Shown here piece by piece: positions 16,427 through 24,578 of a DNA stretch of 45,776 nucleotides. Numbering within the stretch: the stretch's first letter is position 1; the number at the start of each line of letters is the position of its first letter. A program made the position numbers and the translations under genes. Under the pieces are notes generated by a model. It was not told where the DNA came from and did not search any database. It saw nothing but the letters and a program-made list of their open reading frames with translations. The stretch lies in the NCBI GenBank assembly GCA_964460795.1, contig CAYWRU010000022.1:1-45776 (forward strand), in the 5' to 3' direction. Source of the DNA: CAZOOM01 sp964460795 (lineage in GTDB: Bacteria > Omnitrophota > Omnitrophia > Omnitrophales > Aquincolibacteriaceae).

Positions 16427-17710
16427 ATGATGCGGATTCTTCTTCTAAACGACACCTCCACGGCAGATAACATTGGTTGCCGTATTACTTCTCAGGGCTT
16501 AACAAATCTCCTAACCTCGAATGGTGCAGTTCAAATAGAAAGGGTTTCTTCAAAATATAAACCTGCAGGTTTTGATGATTTTGCTTCAGGGCTCTCTTTG
16601 TGTCCCCTGACTTGGGGTGAAAAACTTCGGACATCCTGGAATCAGTTTATCCAAAACCTCCCACCAGGCTTGTCTCGGTGGATTCGTAAAATTCAAGACT
16701 CATCGCCCGTGGTAGACGCCTGTCTTTGGATTTCAAATCGATTCCCTCATTTAGCGCCCTTATTTAATGCAACAAGAAATTTCAAATTGGATTTCAAGTT
16801 TGATATCTGGATGAAGTGGGTTCATTCATTGGTAATACAAGATCCAGAGATAATTCGGAAAATTGACCAATCCGATGTGGTAATTCTCAATGGCGAAGGT
16901 ACGCTTCACCATGATCATCGCAATGTTTTATCCCTAATGGCTCTTTTGAAATTGGCTCAATTGAGGAACAAGCCAACAGCGGTGGTGAATGCAACCCTTC
17001 AGGCGCTGCATCCGCAATTTTTAGAGCAAGTGATAAAAAAATCAACAAAAGTCGTTGTACGTGACAGAGCATCTTTTTCCTATTTGCAAAAGGAAGGAGT
17101 TCCTTGCGATCTCGGGGCAGACTGTGCATTTTATTCTGATTTTCGTGCGGGGCTTGAGGGGTCTGATCTGCCGCGGCTTGATCCGAAACAAAAGAACTGT
17201 TTTATTACGGCTGGAGCCCGAGGAGTGCTGAACCGTTCGAAGATTATTTACAAAATTATTATGTGGGCAAAAAAAAGAGGATATTCGGTTTATTATTTAT
17301 CTCTGACAAGCGCAGATACCAAATTGGCAAATTATCTTCAGAATGCAGGGGTGCCCGGTATCACATTCCCGCCCGATGCTTGGCCCTATATTATTCCTTT
17401 TCTAAAGCAAGCGCATTTGATAGTGTCCGGCAGGCATCATATTAATATTTTCTCCATCCTGGCAAAGGTGCCTTTTATTCCCTTGTCTTCCAATACCTGG
17501 AAGATTCATGGGACTTGTGAATTGCTTCGGTGGCCTGTTCCTGTAGTGGAGACGCAGCTTGAATTTCGAAAAGTTTTGGAAAAGCTTCCGCATTATCTTA
17601 GTTCGAAAGAAGATATTTATGAACGAGCCGTGCAGATAGGGCGCAATCGGGCCATGTTCAATATTTCGATTTTGAAAGCTAAAACAACTTGTGAGAAAAA
17701 TAACTTGTGA
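16427..17710 (+). CDS. polysaccharide pyruvyl transferase family protein
   Basis: This 427-residue protein has a GT-B-like fold. It opens with ILLLNDTSTADNIGCRITSQGLTNLL, and has VVILNGEGTLHHDH (the GEGT(L/I)H landmark of the CsaB/WcaK/pyruvyltransferase family), KPTAVVNATLQAL, KVVVRDRASFSYLQKEGV, LGADCAF and HLIVSGRHHINIFSILAKVPFIPLSSNTWKIHGTCELL. The SGR.H.N pattern is the family's C-terminal signature. Known members add a pyruvyl ketal from phosphoenolpyruvate to a sugar, adding negative charge to capsule, exopolysaccharide or cell-wall polymers. The start is the first of two adjacent ATGs, with AGGATG upstream. It follows the ABC gene by 31 bases. Its last 32 bases overlap the end of the converging GT42-like gene. 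The sugar acceptor is unknown. Confidence 0.85.
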   Translation: MMRILLLNDTSTADNIGCRITSQGLTNLLTSNGAVQIERVSSKYKPAGFDDFASGLSLCPLTWGEKLRTSWNQFIQNLPPGLSRWIRKIQDSSPVVDACLWISNRFPHLAPLFNATRNFKLDFKFDIWMKWVHSLVIQDPEIIRKIDQSDVVILNGEGTLHHDHRNVLSLMALLKLAQLRNKPTAVVNATLQALHPQFLEQVIKKSTKVVVRDRASFSYLQKEGVPCDLGADCAFYSDFRAGLEGSDLPRLDPKQKNCFITAGARGVLNRSKIIYKIIMWAKKRGYSVYYLSLTSADTKLANYLQNAGVPGITFPPDAWPYIIPFLKQAHLIVSGRHHINIFSILAKVPFIPLSSNTWKIHGTCELLRWPVPVVETQLEFRKVLEKLPHYLSSKEDIYERAVQIGRNRAMFNISILKAKTTCEKNNL

Positions 17711-18455
17711 TGGGGCTTTGGGCTGACAGCGAATAGATATTTCGATTCTGTTTTGAGATTCTAGTTAAGAAGTAATGATCAATGGCCAAGTGTTTTTGGA
17801 TGTTTGGTTCCCCCCAGAAATAGCCCTCCGTAGTTAAATCCATTCCGATCAAATAAATTTCCTTCGCTTGAAAATACAGCGCGTATTGAAGCAGCTTGAC
17901 ACCCACCGAAGTGCTTTTTTTCTTAACTCCGGGCAGGCGGTTCAACGAGCGGGTTTTTAAGAGTCGTTTGAGGTAATAAGTATCTCGGGGCACATAGGGG
18001 ATCATGTGCCGATAGCATCCTTTTAATGGATCGCAGTGCTGGGCCCACCGAGGTTCATCGATAAGAAAAAAATTGGTTTTGATCTTCGCGAGTAGACTCA
18101 ACGTATCAGGGTAAAGCTTCATCGAACGCTGCCAGTTAATATAAAGATCACAGGGCCTATGAACACCTCGTTCCGAAAAAATTTTGAGGGCGCGCTTACA
18201 GGAGAAAATTAAAACGTCGTCCGGGATTGGAGGAAGTTCTTTGGCTGAGGGGCCGGATCCAATAATAAGTATTTTCTTCCCTTCAATTAAATTTCGAAGA
18301 ACGGAGTCATATCGGAAATGATAATAGTGATTCAGAGAAAATCGGTAGGGGGCCAAGCAGGATTCTGTCAGGAGATCTGTCAGCTTCCAGAATGGGTTCT
18401 GGGAATGTTTCCGGTTTCTACGAAACCATTTTTTGAATTTCTTGAGCGTCTTCAT
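17679..18455 (-). CDS. stand-alone GT42/MAF-like glycosyltransferase domain protein
   Basis: This 258-residue protein is the only copy of the repeated domain without a methyltransferase. The first 55 residues are strongly basic and could bind membrane. The domain runs about 59-256: KKILIIGSGPSAKEL (60-74), IFSCKRAL (83-90), TSVGVKLLQYALYFQAKEIYLIGMDLT (182-208), FWGEPNIQKHLAID with His222, and YSLSAQSPITSYFSHK. The layout parallels Campylobacter CstII-type GT42 sialyltransferases and MAF/DUF115 proteins. The residue after the cysteine in the second motif is Lys87 where the other three copies have Asn. It lies 18 bases behind the FGE/sialidase-like gene on the same strand, so the pair is one operon. 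Function is inferred from fold motifs. Confidence 0.78.
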   Translation of the reverse strand: MKTLKKFKKWFRRNRKHSQNPFWKLTDLLTESCLAPYRFSLNHYYHFRYDSVLRNLIEGKKILIIGSGPSAKELPPIPDDVLIFSCKRALKIFSERGVHRPCDLYINWQRSMKLYPDTLSLLAKIKTNFFLIDEPRWAQHCDPLKGCYRHMIPYVPRDTYYLKRLLKTRSLNRLPGVKKKSTSVGVKLLQYALYFQAKEIYLIGMDLTTEGYFWGEPNIQKHLAIDHYFLTRISKQNRNIYSLSAQSPITSYFSHKLF

Positions 18456-18473
18456 AAGTATGATAAAGGTAGA

Positions 18474-20534
18474 TCAAGGTGATTTTAAAAGCCATGCATA
18501 ATTAAAACAATAATAAAGCATGCTGGAAACAACATGAATGCGTCCTTCCGGACTTTGTACGGCGGCCAAGTAGCCTCGAGGTTCTGCATGATTCTCGTCG
18601 AGGGTAAATTGATATCGCCAGTTAGCATAGGGAAGGGTTCGCCCGCTGTGATCGGTTAACAATTTTTTGATGGGCCAGGATTTTCCTTCATCCAGAGAAA
18701 GAGCGGCAAAAAGGCCAAATGCGAGACGATCTTTTTGGCCCTGGCTTTTCAAGAGCATTCCTCGGGGTGCTCCTGCCTTCAGTAAGCGATAATTGTCGGT
18801 AAAAGAAAGCAATAAAATCGGACCTTCCTGAAGTCGCAAGAGCGCAAGCCGTTGACCCCCGCCGATGGAAGGAAATTCACTTTGGACGTATTTCCAGCTT
18901 TTTCCTTGATCCACGGAAATGCTTTGCGGCATTTTGCCGTCAAAATGATCAACGGCGTCTAATATTTTTCCTGATCGGCCCAAAGCGAAAAATGAACCAT
19001 CTTTTAGCTGGACAAGATTGGCATGAATTCCCGCGATAAAGGGCCCGGTTCCGTTTTTTCGATAATCAGGTTCTTTTATTCCCGCCTGGGGATCTTGCCA
19101 TGTTCTTCCCTGGTCCCTGCTGATTTGCAGAGAAGTGCCCCCATCGCCTTTTGGGACCGAATCGCACGGTTGAATCCAGAGTCCTTCTTGAGTGCGAATC
19201 ATTCCATGAATAATTTGATTGTGTGTCTGATAATGAGGATTGACAAACGCGGGGCGTGACCAAGTCCGGCCATTGTCTGTACTTTTCCTTATGAGAAGCG
19301 CCAGCTGTGCCCAAGTGTCCGCAATGCTTAGCCCGTTTAGATGAAAAAGAGTGCCATCTGAATGTGTAAAGAGTGAGGTGCCAGTCATGTTTCGATCCGG
19401 GACGTTTAGAAATTCAAAGGGTTTTTCCCATGCCGTTTTTCCGGGATGCAAGCGGCTGGCCATTAGGACCATTTTTCTTGATTTTTCATCCGGCGTCGAA
19501 AACCACGCGGCCAGTAAATCTCCGTTGGGGCACCAGGTGATGCTGGGGCAATGATTATGATCAAACATCGGAATATTTTTGAATTCATTTGCGGGTGGAA
19601 GATAAGGTCCGGGTGGCGCGAAAAAAGGATCTTTATTTGAGTGTGAATCCCATGCCCATGTTTTTTGCGACACAGAGGGGGATTCGGCAAATGTTGTGAG
19701 AGAAGGAAGCGGTGGGGTGTGCGGCCTCTCTGCCTGGACAATGCGAAATCCAAGGAGCCAATGTTTGTCTTCAGGAAGTGCGCCTGAACGATTGGCCGAG
19801 CGAAGATATTCCACGGGTGTATTATGACTTCCGCCCCGTGTTACTTTAAAAAGCCCATCCATTCTTCCCAAAGGATTTTTTTGGCTACCGCTTTCATAAG
19901 GGCCGTACCAATCCTCACACCATTCTTCTACGATGCCGTGCATATCCTGAAGTCCCCAGGCATTTGCCGGGGTGGTACCGACTTTCAGGGAAATGAGTCG
20001 GTGCTCGGGTTGCACGCCCTGGGCACGAAGATAAGTTTTGGGAAGTGTTTTTCCTGTGAAATAAGGTGTCAGGGTTCCGGCCCGGCAGCCATACTCCCAT
20101 TCTGCTTCCGTAGGCAAGCGATAGGTTTTTCCTTCTTTCTGAGACAGCCATTTGCAGAACTTGACCGCATCATGCCAGCTTACAAATAGTACCGGCTCAT
20201 CATCCCGCGAGGCAAAACCTTTTTGGCCTCGAAATTCGCGATGGGTTGGATCAAATAATTCATACTGCCGGTTAGTGACAGGTGTTTTCCCCATCCAAAA
20301 AGGATAGTCCAACGTAACACAATGAACGGGCTGTTCATCAGAATCTCCGGCTGTGTCTCCCATTTGAAAGGATCCAGGTTGAATTAAGAGAAGTTTTGTG
20401 CCGATCGAATTGGAGAGGGTTTTGGGACGTTTCAGCCAGCTGCGGCATTTTTGGAGCAATTTCAAGGCCTGCCGTCCTTTGGATGATTTACAAAATAAAA
20501 AATTAGTTCGTAACTTGGCATGAACAAGGGTCAC
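18474..20534 (-). CDS. FGE-like (sulfatase-modifying fold) domain fused to a BNR/Asp-box sialidase-like domain
   Basis: This 686-residue protein combines two domains. Residues about 46-270 match the FGE-sulfatase/SUMF1 fold: IQPGSFQMGD, TPVTNRQYELF, PVLFVSWHDAVKFCKWLSQKEGKTYRLPTEAEWEYGCRAG, NAWGLQDMHGIVEEWCEDWY and RGGSHNTPVEYLRSANR...LGFRIV. The two cysteines that bind copper in true formylglycine-generating enzymes are replaced (Thr239 and Leu244 region), so that activity is unlikely. Residues about 320-684 form a six-bladed BNR_2-type domain with four Asp boxes: 418-425, 472-479, 540-547 and 613-620. No clear FRIP motif opens it, so classical sialidase activity is open. No signal peptide is obvious and the GTG start at 20534 is uncertain. 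It is the upstream partner of the stand-alone GT42-like gene. Confidence 0.82.
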   Translation of the reverse strand: MTLVHAKLRTNFLFCKSSKGRQALKLLQKCRSWLKRPKTLSNSIGTKLLLIQPGSFQMGDTAGDSDEQPVHCVTLDYPFWMGKTPVTNRQYELFDPTHREFRGQKGFASRDDEPVLFVSWHDAVKFCKWLSQKEGKTYRLPTEAEWEYGCRAGTLTPYFTGKTLPKTYLRAQGVQPEHRLISLKVGTTPANAWGLQDMHGIVEEWCEDWYGPYESGSQKNPLGRMDGLFKVTRGGSHNTPVEYLRSANRSGALPEDKHWLLGFRIVQAERPHTPPLPSLTTFAESPSVSQKTWAWDSHSNKDPFFAPPGPYLPPANEFKNIPMFDHNHCPSITWCPNGDLLAAWFSTPDEKSRKMVLMASRLHPGKTAWEKPFEFLNVPDRNMTGTSLFTHSDGTLFHLNGLSIADTWAQLALLIRKSTDNGRTWSRPAFVNPHYQTHNQIIHGMIRTQEGLWIQPCDSVPKGDGGTSLQISRDQGRTWQDPQAGIKEPDYRKNGTGPFIAGIHANLVQLKDGSFFALGRSGKILDAVDHFDGKMPQSISVDQGKSWKYVQSEFPSIGGGQRLALLRLQEGPILLLSFTDNYRLLKAGAPRGMLLKSQGQKDRLAFGLFAALSLDEGKSWPIKKLLTDHSGRTLPYANWRYQFTLDENHAEPRGYLAAVQSPEGRIHVVSSMLYYCFNYAWLLKSP

Positions 20535-20662
20535 GTCAATTAAATTGTGTAAAGTGATGTAAAGGTTTAGCCTTCCAGCGGTTGTTTAAGTGATCAAAGA
20601 CAGCAAAAAGGATCCTCTCTGAGCTCTGAACAAGTCCTCATAGGGAAGATTTTAAATGCCTA

Positions 20663-20671
20663 TGATATACT
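20663..20671 (+). promoter_or_regulatory. extended -10 promoter for the 20726 methyltransferase
   Basis: TGATATACT (TG at 20663-20664, TATACT at 20666-20671) fits the extended -10 form TGnTATAAT with one change. No good -35 is seen at 17 bases. The predicted start is about 48 bases upstream of the ATG. The rest of the divergent gap (20535-20725) shows no gene. Confidence 0.4.
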
Positions 20672-20725
20672 AAATCTGAAATCTCACAAAAAAGAAAACC
20701 ATCTTGCTAAACACCGGATACCCCT

Positions 20726-21448
20726 ATGTTAGAGAAGTGGAATCCATTTAAAAGTAAAGCCGGAAAAGGTTTGAAAAAAACTAAAGGAATCATTTCCCAT
20801 GACCCTGCTTTTGAGCAGCTTTATGAGCAGGCGATCGAGGTTACGCAAACACCACCCAGCGGGAAAAGGCCAGCCCGTTTTTATAACCTCTTACAATTTT
20901 TGAAGCAGATCCCGCCGGAAGCAGGAGACTATGCTGAATGCGGGTGTTTTCGAGGATTGTCATCTTTCCTGCTTCTCTCGACTCTTCGTGAAGAGAAGGG
21001 GCTGTCTTATCGGGGACGGGGCTTTCATATCTTTGATTCTTTTCAGGGGTTAGCCGCGCCTTCGGTGCATGATTTTTATGACGATGTAAAATCCCACGAG
21101 AAAATAGCCGCACCTGCCGGAAAATTTGCAGCCGATATTCGTGTTGTCAAAGAGGCATTAAGAGATTTTCCGGATGTTGAATATCATCCTGGATGGATTC
21201 CGCAGAGTTTGGAAGGAATTCCGGAGAAAAAGTATAAATTCATCCATATTGATCTGGACTTTTATGAACCAATTAAAGGGGCGCTTGAATATTTTTATCC
21301 GCGCCTGACGGAGAATGGGATGATTCTCTTTGATGATTACGGCTCACCCAAATGGCCGGGCGCTAAAAAAGCAGTGGATGATTATTGCCGAAGCCGATCC
21401 ATTTCACCGCTAAAGCTTTCTACGGGACAGGCGGTTATTTGGAAGTAG
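20726..21448 (+). CDS. TylF-related SAM O-methyltransferase (divergent member)
   Basis: This 240-residue methyltransferase has the TylF layout but differs in detail from the two close paralogues at 7586 and 22277. Motif I is YAECGCFRGLSSFLLL, the acidic loop is FHIFDSFQGLA, the metal/substrate block is FIHIDLDFYEPIKGALEYFYPRL and the last core block is GMILFDDYGSPKWPGAKKAVDDYC. It ends with LSTGQAVIWK, a usual C-terminus. It is divergent from the FGE/sialidase-like gene, with an extended -10 promoter in between, and its last 14 bases overlap the end of the converging gene 21435-22277. It is likely a sugar O-methyltransferase acting on a glycan intermediate. Confidence 0.85.
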   Translation: MLEKWNPFKSKAGKGLKKTKGIISHDPAFEQLYEQAIEVTQTPPSGKRPARFYNLLQFLKQIPPEAGDYAECGCFRGLSSFLLLSTLREEKGLSYRGRGFHIFDSFQGLAAPSVHDFYDDVKSHEKIAAPAGKFAADIRVVKEALRDFPDVEYHPGWIPQSLEGIPEKKYKFIHIDLDFYEPIKGALEYFYPRLTENGMILFDDYGSPKWPGAKKAVDDYCRSRSISPLKLSTGQAVIWK

Positions 21449-22277
21449 ATAATTTCGCCTTAACCGGAACAAAATGCAGTTGGAAGGCTGCTTGGTTTGA
21501 AGTATCACAATAGCCAATGCAGGTGGCTTTGATTTCCGGGCGGGAACTTAGAAATTCCTGGAAAGCCTTATATTCACCGTCTTCCCAGCCTGGATAGTTG
21601 AAATACTCATCAAAAACAATAACCGAGCCGTTTTGAAAAGGAAGATGGTTGAGAACAAACTGGGCTGAAGAATAAAGATCACTGTCAATATGTGCAAAAG
21701 CCACTGGCCCCGGATGGTCTTTGAGGAAGGGCAAAAGGGTCTGATCAAACCAGCCTTTAATCAATTGAACATTGGCGGGAACTACCGGAAGTTTTTCGCC
21801 TAAATCCCGCTTTCCTTTTCGCGCAACCTTATAATTTCCCTGGACCCAATCGCCGGGCAGTCCCTGAAAGGAATCAAACCCGTAGACTGGACCCGAATGA
21901 TTTTGTCCGATCAAGGTGATGGTTTTTCCTTTAAAAACTCCAAATTCTAAAATCAATCCCTGCATGTTGGATTGGGCCATCTGACGGAGACTGGCCAGCA
22001 AAAGTTCGGGGCGTGAAGAAAACGTTGGAGCTTTTTGAAAAAGCTCCTCTTCCCGACTTAAAACCGCAAGGCGGGTTTTAAGCCGCTCAAGAAATTTCTT
22101 ATCTTTAAGAATCATGCGCTGAATGAGTTTATCCAGCCTTTTTTTGATTAAAGCGCTCAGCGGCTGTTCTAAAAAGGAAAAAAGGTGTCCTTTAAGCTTG
22201 GAAAGCCACTTGGTTTTTTTAGGGCAAGGGGAAGATGCGGCAGTCGATAGGGTTTTCTCTTGATTCATGGTGAGCAC
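21435..22277 (-). CDS. TylF/macrocin-type O-methyltransferase, paralogue of 7586-8356
   Basis: This protein is up to 280 residues long. A basic N-terminal region (about 20-75, FLEQPLSALIKKRLDKLIQRMILKDKKFL) is followed by a TylF core: LILEFGVFKGKTITLIG, VYGFDSFQGLPGDW, FAHIDSDLYSSAQFVLNHLPFQNGSVIVFDEYFNYPGWEDGEYKAFQEFL. The core is nearly collinear with the 7586 gene product, including KGWF and IDSDLYSSA. The start may be GTG at 22277 or ATG at 22268; neither has a clear ribosome-binding site. The gene ends inside the tail of the converging 20726 gene (14-base overlap). A second copy of one enzyme type suggests methylation at two sugar positions or of two residues, which is inference. Confidence 0.87.
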   Translation of the reverse strand: MLTMNQEKTLSTAASSPCPKKTKWLSKLKGHLFSFLEQPLSALIKKRLDKLIQRMILKDKKFLERLKTRLAVLSREEELFQKAPTFSSRPELLLASLRQMAQSNMQGLILEFGVFKGKTITLIGQNHSGPVYGFDSFQGLPGDWVQGNYKVARKGKRDLGEKLPVVPANVQLIKGWFDQTLLPFLKDHPGPVAFAHIDSDLYSSAQFVLNHLPFQNGSVIVFDEYFNYPGWEDGEYKAFQEFLSSRPEIKATCIGYCDTSNQAAFQLHFVPVKAKLSTSK

Positions 22278-22349
22278 ACGTTATCGAAATTTCTATACCG
22301 AATCAAGCAATTTTTAGAGAAATTTTCAAGGGCTGTCCAGGAAAAACCA

Positions 22350-22378
22350 TTGCCTCCCATTCAAGCGTGAGCTATCAT
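22350..22378 (+). promoter_or_regulatory. sigma70-type promoter for the radical SAM gene
   Basis: TTGCCT (22350-22355) is followed after 17 bases by TATCAT (22373-22378), predicting a start near 22385 and a leader of about 49 bases. An in-frame TTG at 22389 would be almost at the transcript start, so the ATG at 22434 is preferred. Confidence 0.5.
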
Positions 22379-22433
22379 AAAAACCGTTTTGGCCCCCCAA
22401 GGTCCTATAATTTTCTCAAAGAGAGGAACCCTG

Positions 22434-23396
22434 ATGACAAAAGTAGCGGCAGAATTAAAGATTACCGAACGCATTGATGCCATTACTCGCATTGTGCCTG
22501 AACGCCGGCAAAGGATAGCCCCCATTCCAAAATCGGTCAAAATCGAACTTACGGCTCGATGTGACCTTAAATGTTTCTTTTGTGCCCAGCATATGAAGCT
22601 TCGTGATCGCCGGGATATGAGCTGGGAGCTTTTGACGAAATTACTTAAACAAATGCGCGAAGCGGGGGTGGAGGAAATCGGGCTCTTTTATCTCGGAGAA
22701 TCCATGCTCTATCCTCGGCTAGTGGATGCCGTACATTATGCCAAACATGATTGTAAATACCCCTATGTTTTTCTGACTACCAATGGCGTGGCTGCTCGTC
22801 CGGAAAAGGTCGAAGCTATTGTCCGTGCAGGGCTCGACAGTCTTAAATTCAGTATGAATGCTGCGGATCAAGATCAATTTTTGGAAGTCACAGGAGTAGA
22901 TGCTTTTCAGAAAATGATCCAGCATCTGAAGTCTGCACGCGCGGTGGTAGATAAAGTTGCGGCTGAAACCGGGCACCGGTGCGGCCTTTATGCCAGCAGT
23001 ATTCTTTTTGACGGAGAGCAGAAACGGGTGATGGAAAAAACCGTGGAAGAGATCAAGCCCTTTGTGGATGAGCACTATTATCTTCCTCTTTATAATCAGG
23101 CCGGATTGACCCAAGGAGTCCGAGATACCAAACCGGTTCCAGGAAATATAGGACGGGTGGGTGCGCTTCGGGACCCGATACCTTGCTGGGCTGTTTTTAC
23201 GGAGGGGCACATTACTTATGACGGGTATTTGAGTGCCTGCTGTTTTGACCATGATGGCCGCTTTCACATGGGGGATTTAAAGGAAATGTCTTTTGTTGAG
23301 GCGTGGAACAGTCCCAAGTTCCAGGCCTTGCGTCAAGTCCACCTTGACGGAAATGTGACAGGTTCTGTTTGCGAAAGTTGCGTTGTGTGCTCTTGA
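22434..23396 (+). CDS. radical SAM protein with SPASM-like C-terminal cluster domain
   Basis: This 320-residue iron-sulfur enzyme has the CxxxCxxC motif of radical SAM proteins (C43, C47, C50 in TARCDLKCFFCAQH) and GEsMLYPRLVDAV-type radical SAM sequence after it. The C-terminal part has seven cysteines (CWAVF, ACCFD, CESCVVC) plus MGDLKEMSFVEAWNSPKFQALR, typical of SPASM/twitch auxiliary 4Fe-4S domains. The ATG at 22434 has AGAGGA upstream and a promoter 56-84 bases upstream. Proteins of this class modify peptides, or dehydrogenate or epimerise sugars. The surrounding glycan genes make a sugar or lipid-carrier substrate likely, but this is inference. It is the first gene of a plus-strand set with the GT2 and the tandem methyltransferase genes. 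Confidence 0.87.
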   Translation: MTKVAAELKITERIDAITRIVPERRQRIAPIPKSVKIELTARCDLKCFFCAQHMKLRDRRDMSWELLTKLLKQMREAGVEEIGLFYLGESMLYPRLVDAVHYAKHDCKYPYVFLTTNGVAARPEKVEAIVRAGLDSLKFSMNAADQDQFLEVTGVDAFQKMIQHLKSARAVVDKVAAETGHRCGLYASSILFDGEQKRVMEKTVEEIKPFVDEHYYLPLYNQAGLTQGVRDTKPVPGNIGRVGALRDPIPCWAVFTEGHITYDGYLSACCFDHDGRFHMGDLKEMSFVEAWNSPKFQALRQVHLDGNVTGSVCESCVVCS

Positions 23397-23515
23397 CGGT
23401 TTTGAACTTATCTGACGCAGGATCATTTCCATTATTTTTTAAATAAGAGGCTGCGCTTCCATGGCAGGAAATTCTGATTTTGTGATGTTTTTTTGCATGG
23501 GGGCTTCCAAAAGCC

Positions 23516-24544
23516 ATGCCTGAGTTTGTTCATCATTCGCCCACGACGCTCAGCATTATCATCGTTAATTTTAATACCGCTAAACTAACGCTTGGCAGTA
23601 TCCGCTCAATTTACGAACATGCCCCGCAATGTTCCTTTGAAATCATTGTTGTTGATAATGGGTCCGAAGAATCGCTTGAAAGTATGCTGGAGCAGGAATT
23701 CCCAGAGGTTAAACTGGTGAATATGGGCTACAACCGGGGATTTTCTGTTGCGAATAATCTAGGAATCCATAATTCAAAAGGACGTTTTCTTCTTCTGTTA
23801 AATAGCGATACACAGATTTTAAATTCTTCGCTTCAAAAAATGGTGGATCATCTGGAAGAACATTCTGAGGTGGGAGCGATAGGCCCTCGGCAAGTGGACT
23901 CAGAAGATCGTTTTACGCCCTCCTGCGGGCATTTTCCTACTATTATGAGTGAGATGGTCCGCAAGATCGTGCATTACCAAATTACCGTCAATAATTATCT
24001 TATCCGAGATTATTTAGATGATTGGCACGCGCAACGTCCTGCGGTCGACTGGGTTTCGGGGTCCTGCATGATGATCCGCCGTGAAGCTCTTCAAAAAACA
24101 GGATTGTTGGACGAACAATTTTTTATGTATTTTGAAGATATTGACCTTTGTACGCGCATTCGTAAAGCCGGTTGGAGTATCCAGTATTTATCCACAGCGA
24201 ATATCCGGCATTTTGGAGGCGCATCTGCGAAACATAATCTCATGCGCGTCCTGACGGAATACCGGAAAAGTCAAATTTATTTTGCTTGGAAATATTATGG
24301 CGCTTTCGGAGCCATCATGATTCAAGCGCATTTATTTGTAAAATATCTCGTGTATCTTATCCCCTGGAGCTTGATATGGGGTTTTCGCCGTATGATTCAG
24401 ATGGACTTCAAACATGCCTACAATATGGCCTTGCTTTCTAAAAAGGTTCTGCAAATTTCACTCCAGGGGTGCTCCCAACGTTCGATCGAACCCCGCCTTG
24501 CGGAATTTCCAAAAAGAGCAATAGCTGAAAAAAAGATGGCATGA
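23516..24544 (+). CDS. GT2 family glycosyltransferase (rhamnosyltransferase-like)
   Basis: This 342-residue GT-A enzyme starts with LSIIIVNFNTAKLTLGSIRSI, then has IIVVDNGS, the nucleotide-binding NRGFSVANNLGI, LLLLNSDTQI (the D-x-D equivalent), and the acceptor-side WVSGSCMMIRREALQKTGLLDEQFFMYFEDIDLCTRIRKAGW with the ED base motif. The C-terminal about 80 residues hold one or two hydrophobic segments that should attach it to the inner membrane. The pattern is that of WbbL/rhamnosyltransferase-like enzymes acting on polyprenyl-linked acceptors at the cytoplasmic face. The ATG at 23516 lacks a strong ribosome-binding site. The sugar donor cannot be read from the sequence. Confidence 0.92.
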   Translation: MPEFVHHSPTTLSIIIVNFNTAKLTLGSIRSIYEHAPQCSFEIIVVDNGSEESLESMLEQEFPEVKLVNMGYNRGFSVANNLGIHNSKGRFLLLLNSDTQILNSSLQKMVDHLEEHSEVGAIGPRQVDSEDRFTPSCGHFPTIMSEMVRKIVHYQITVNNYLIRDYLDDWHAQRPAVDWVSGSCMMIRREALQKTGLLDEQFFMYFEDIDLCTRIRKAGWSIQYLSTANIRHFGGASAKHNLMRVLTEYRKSQIYFAWKYYGAFGAIMIQAHLFVKYLVYLIPWSLIWGFRRMIQMDFKHAYNMALLSKKVLQISLQGCSQRSIEPRLAEFPKRAIAEKKMA

Positions 24545-24578
24545 TTTCTATGATTCCTTCTATAGGTTCCTTTGGGTT

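Noticed and set aside
22719..23267. A 182-codon minus-strand frame inside the radical SAM gene
   Set aside because: Its residues show no domain, and the plus strand has intact cysteine motifs and a promoter. It is a shadow frame.
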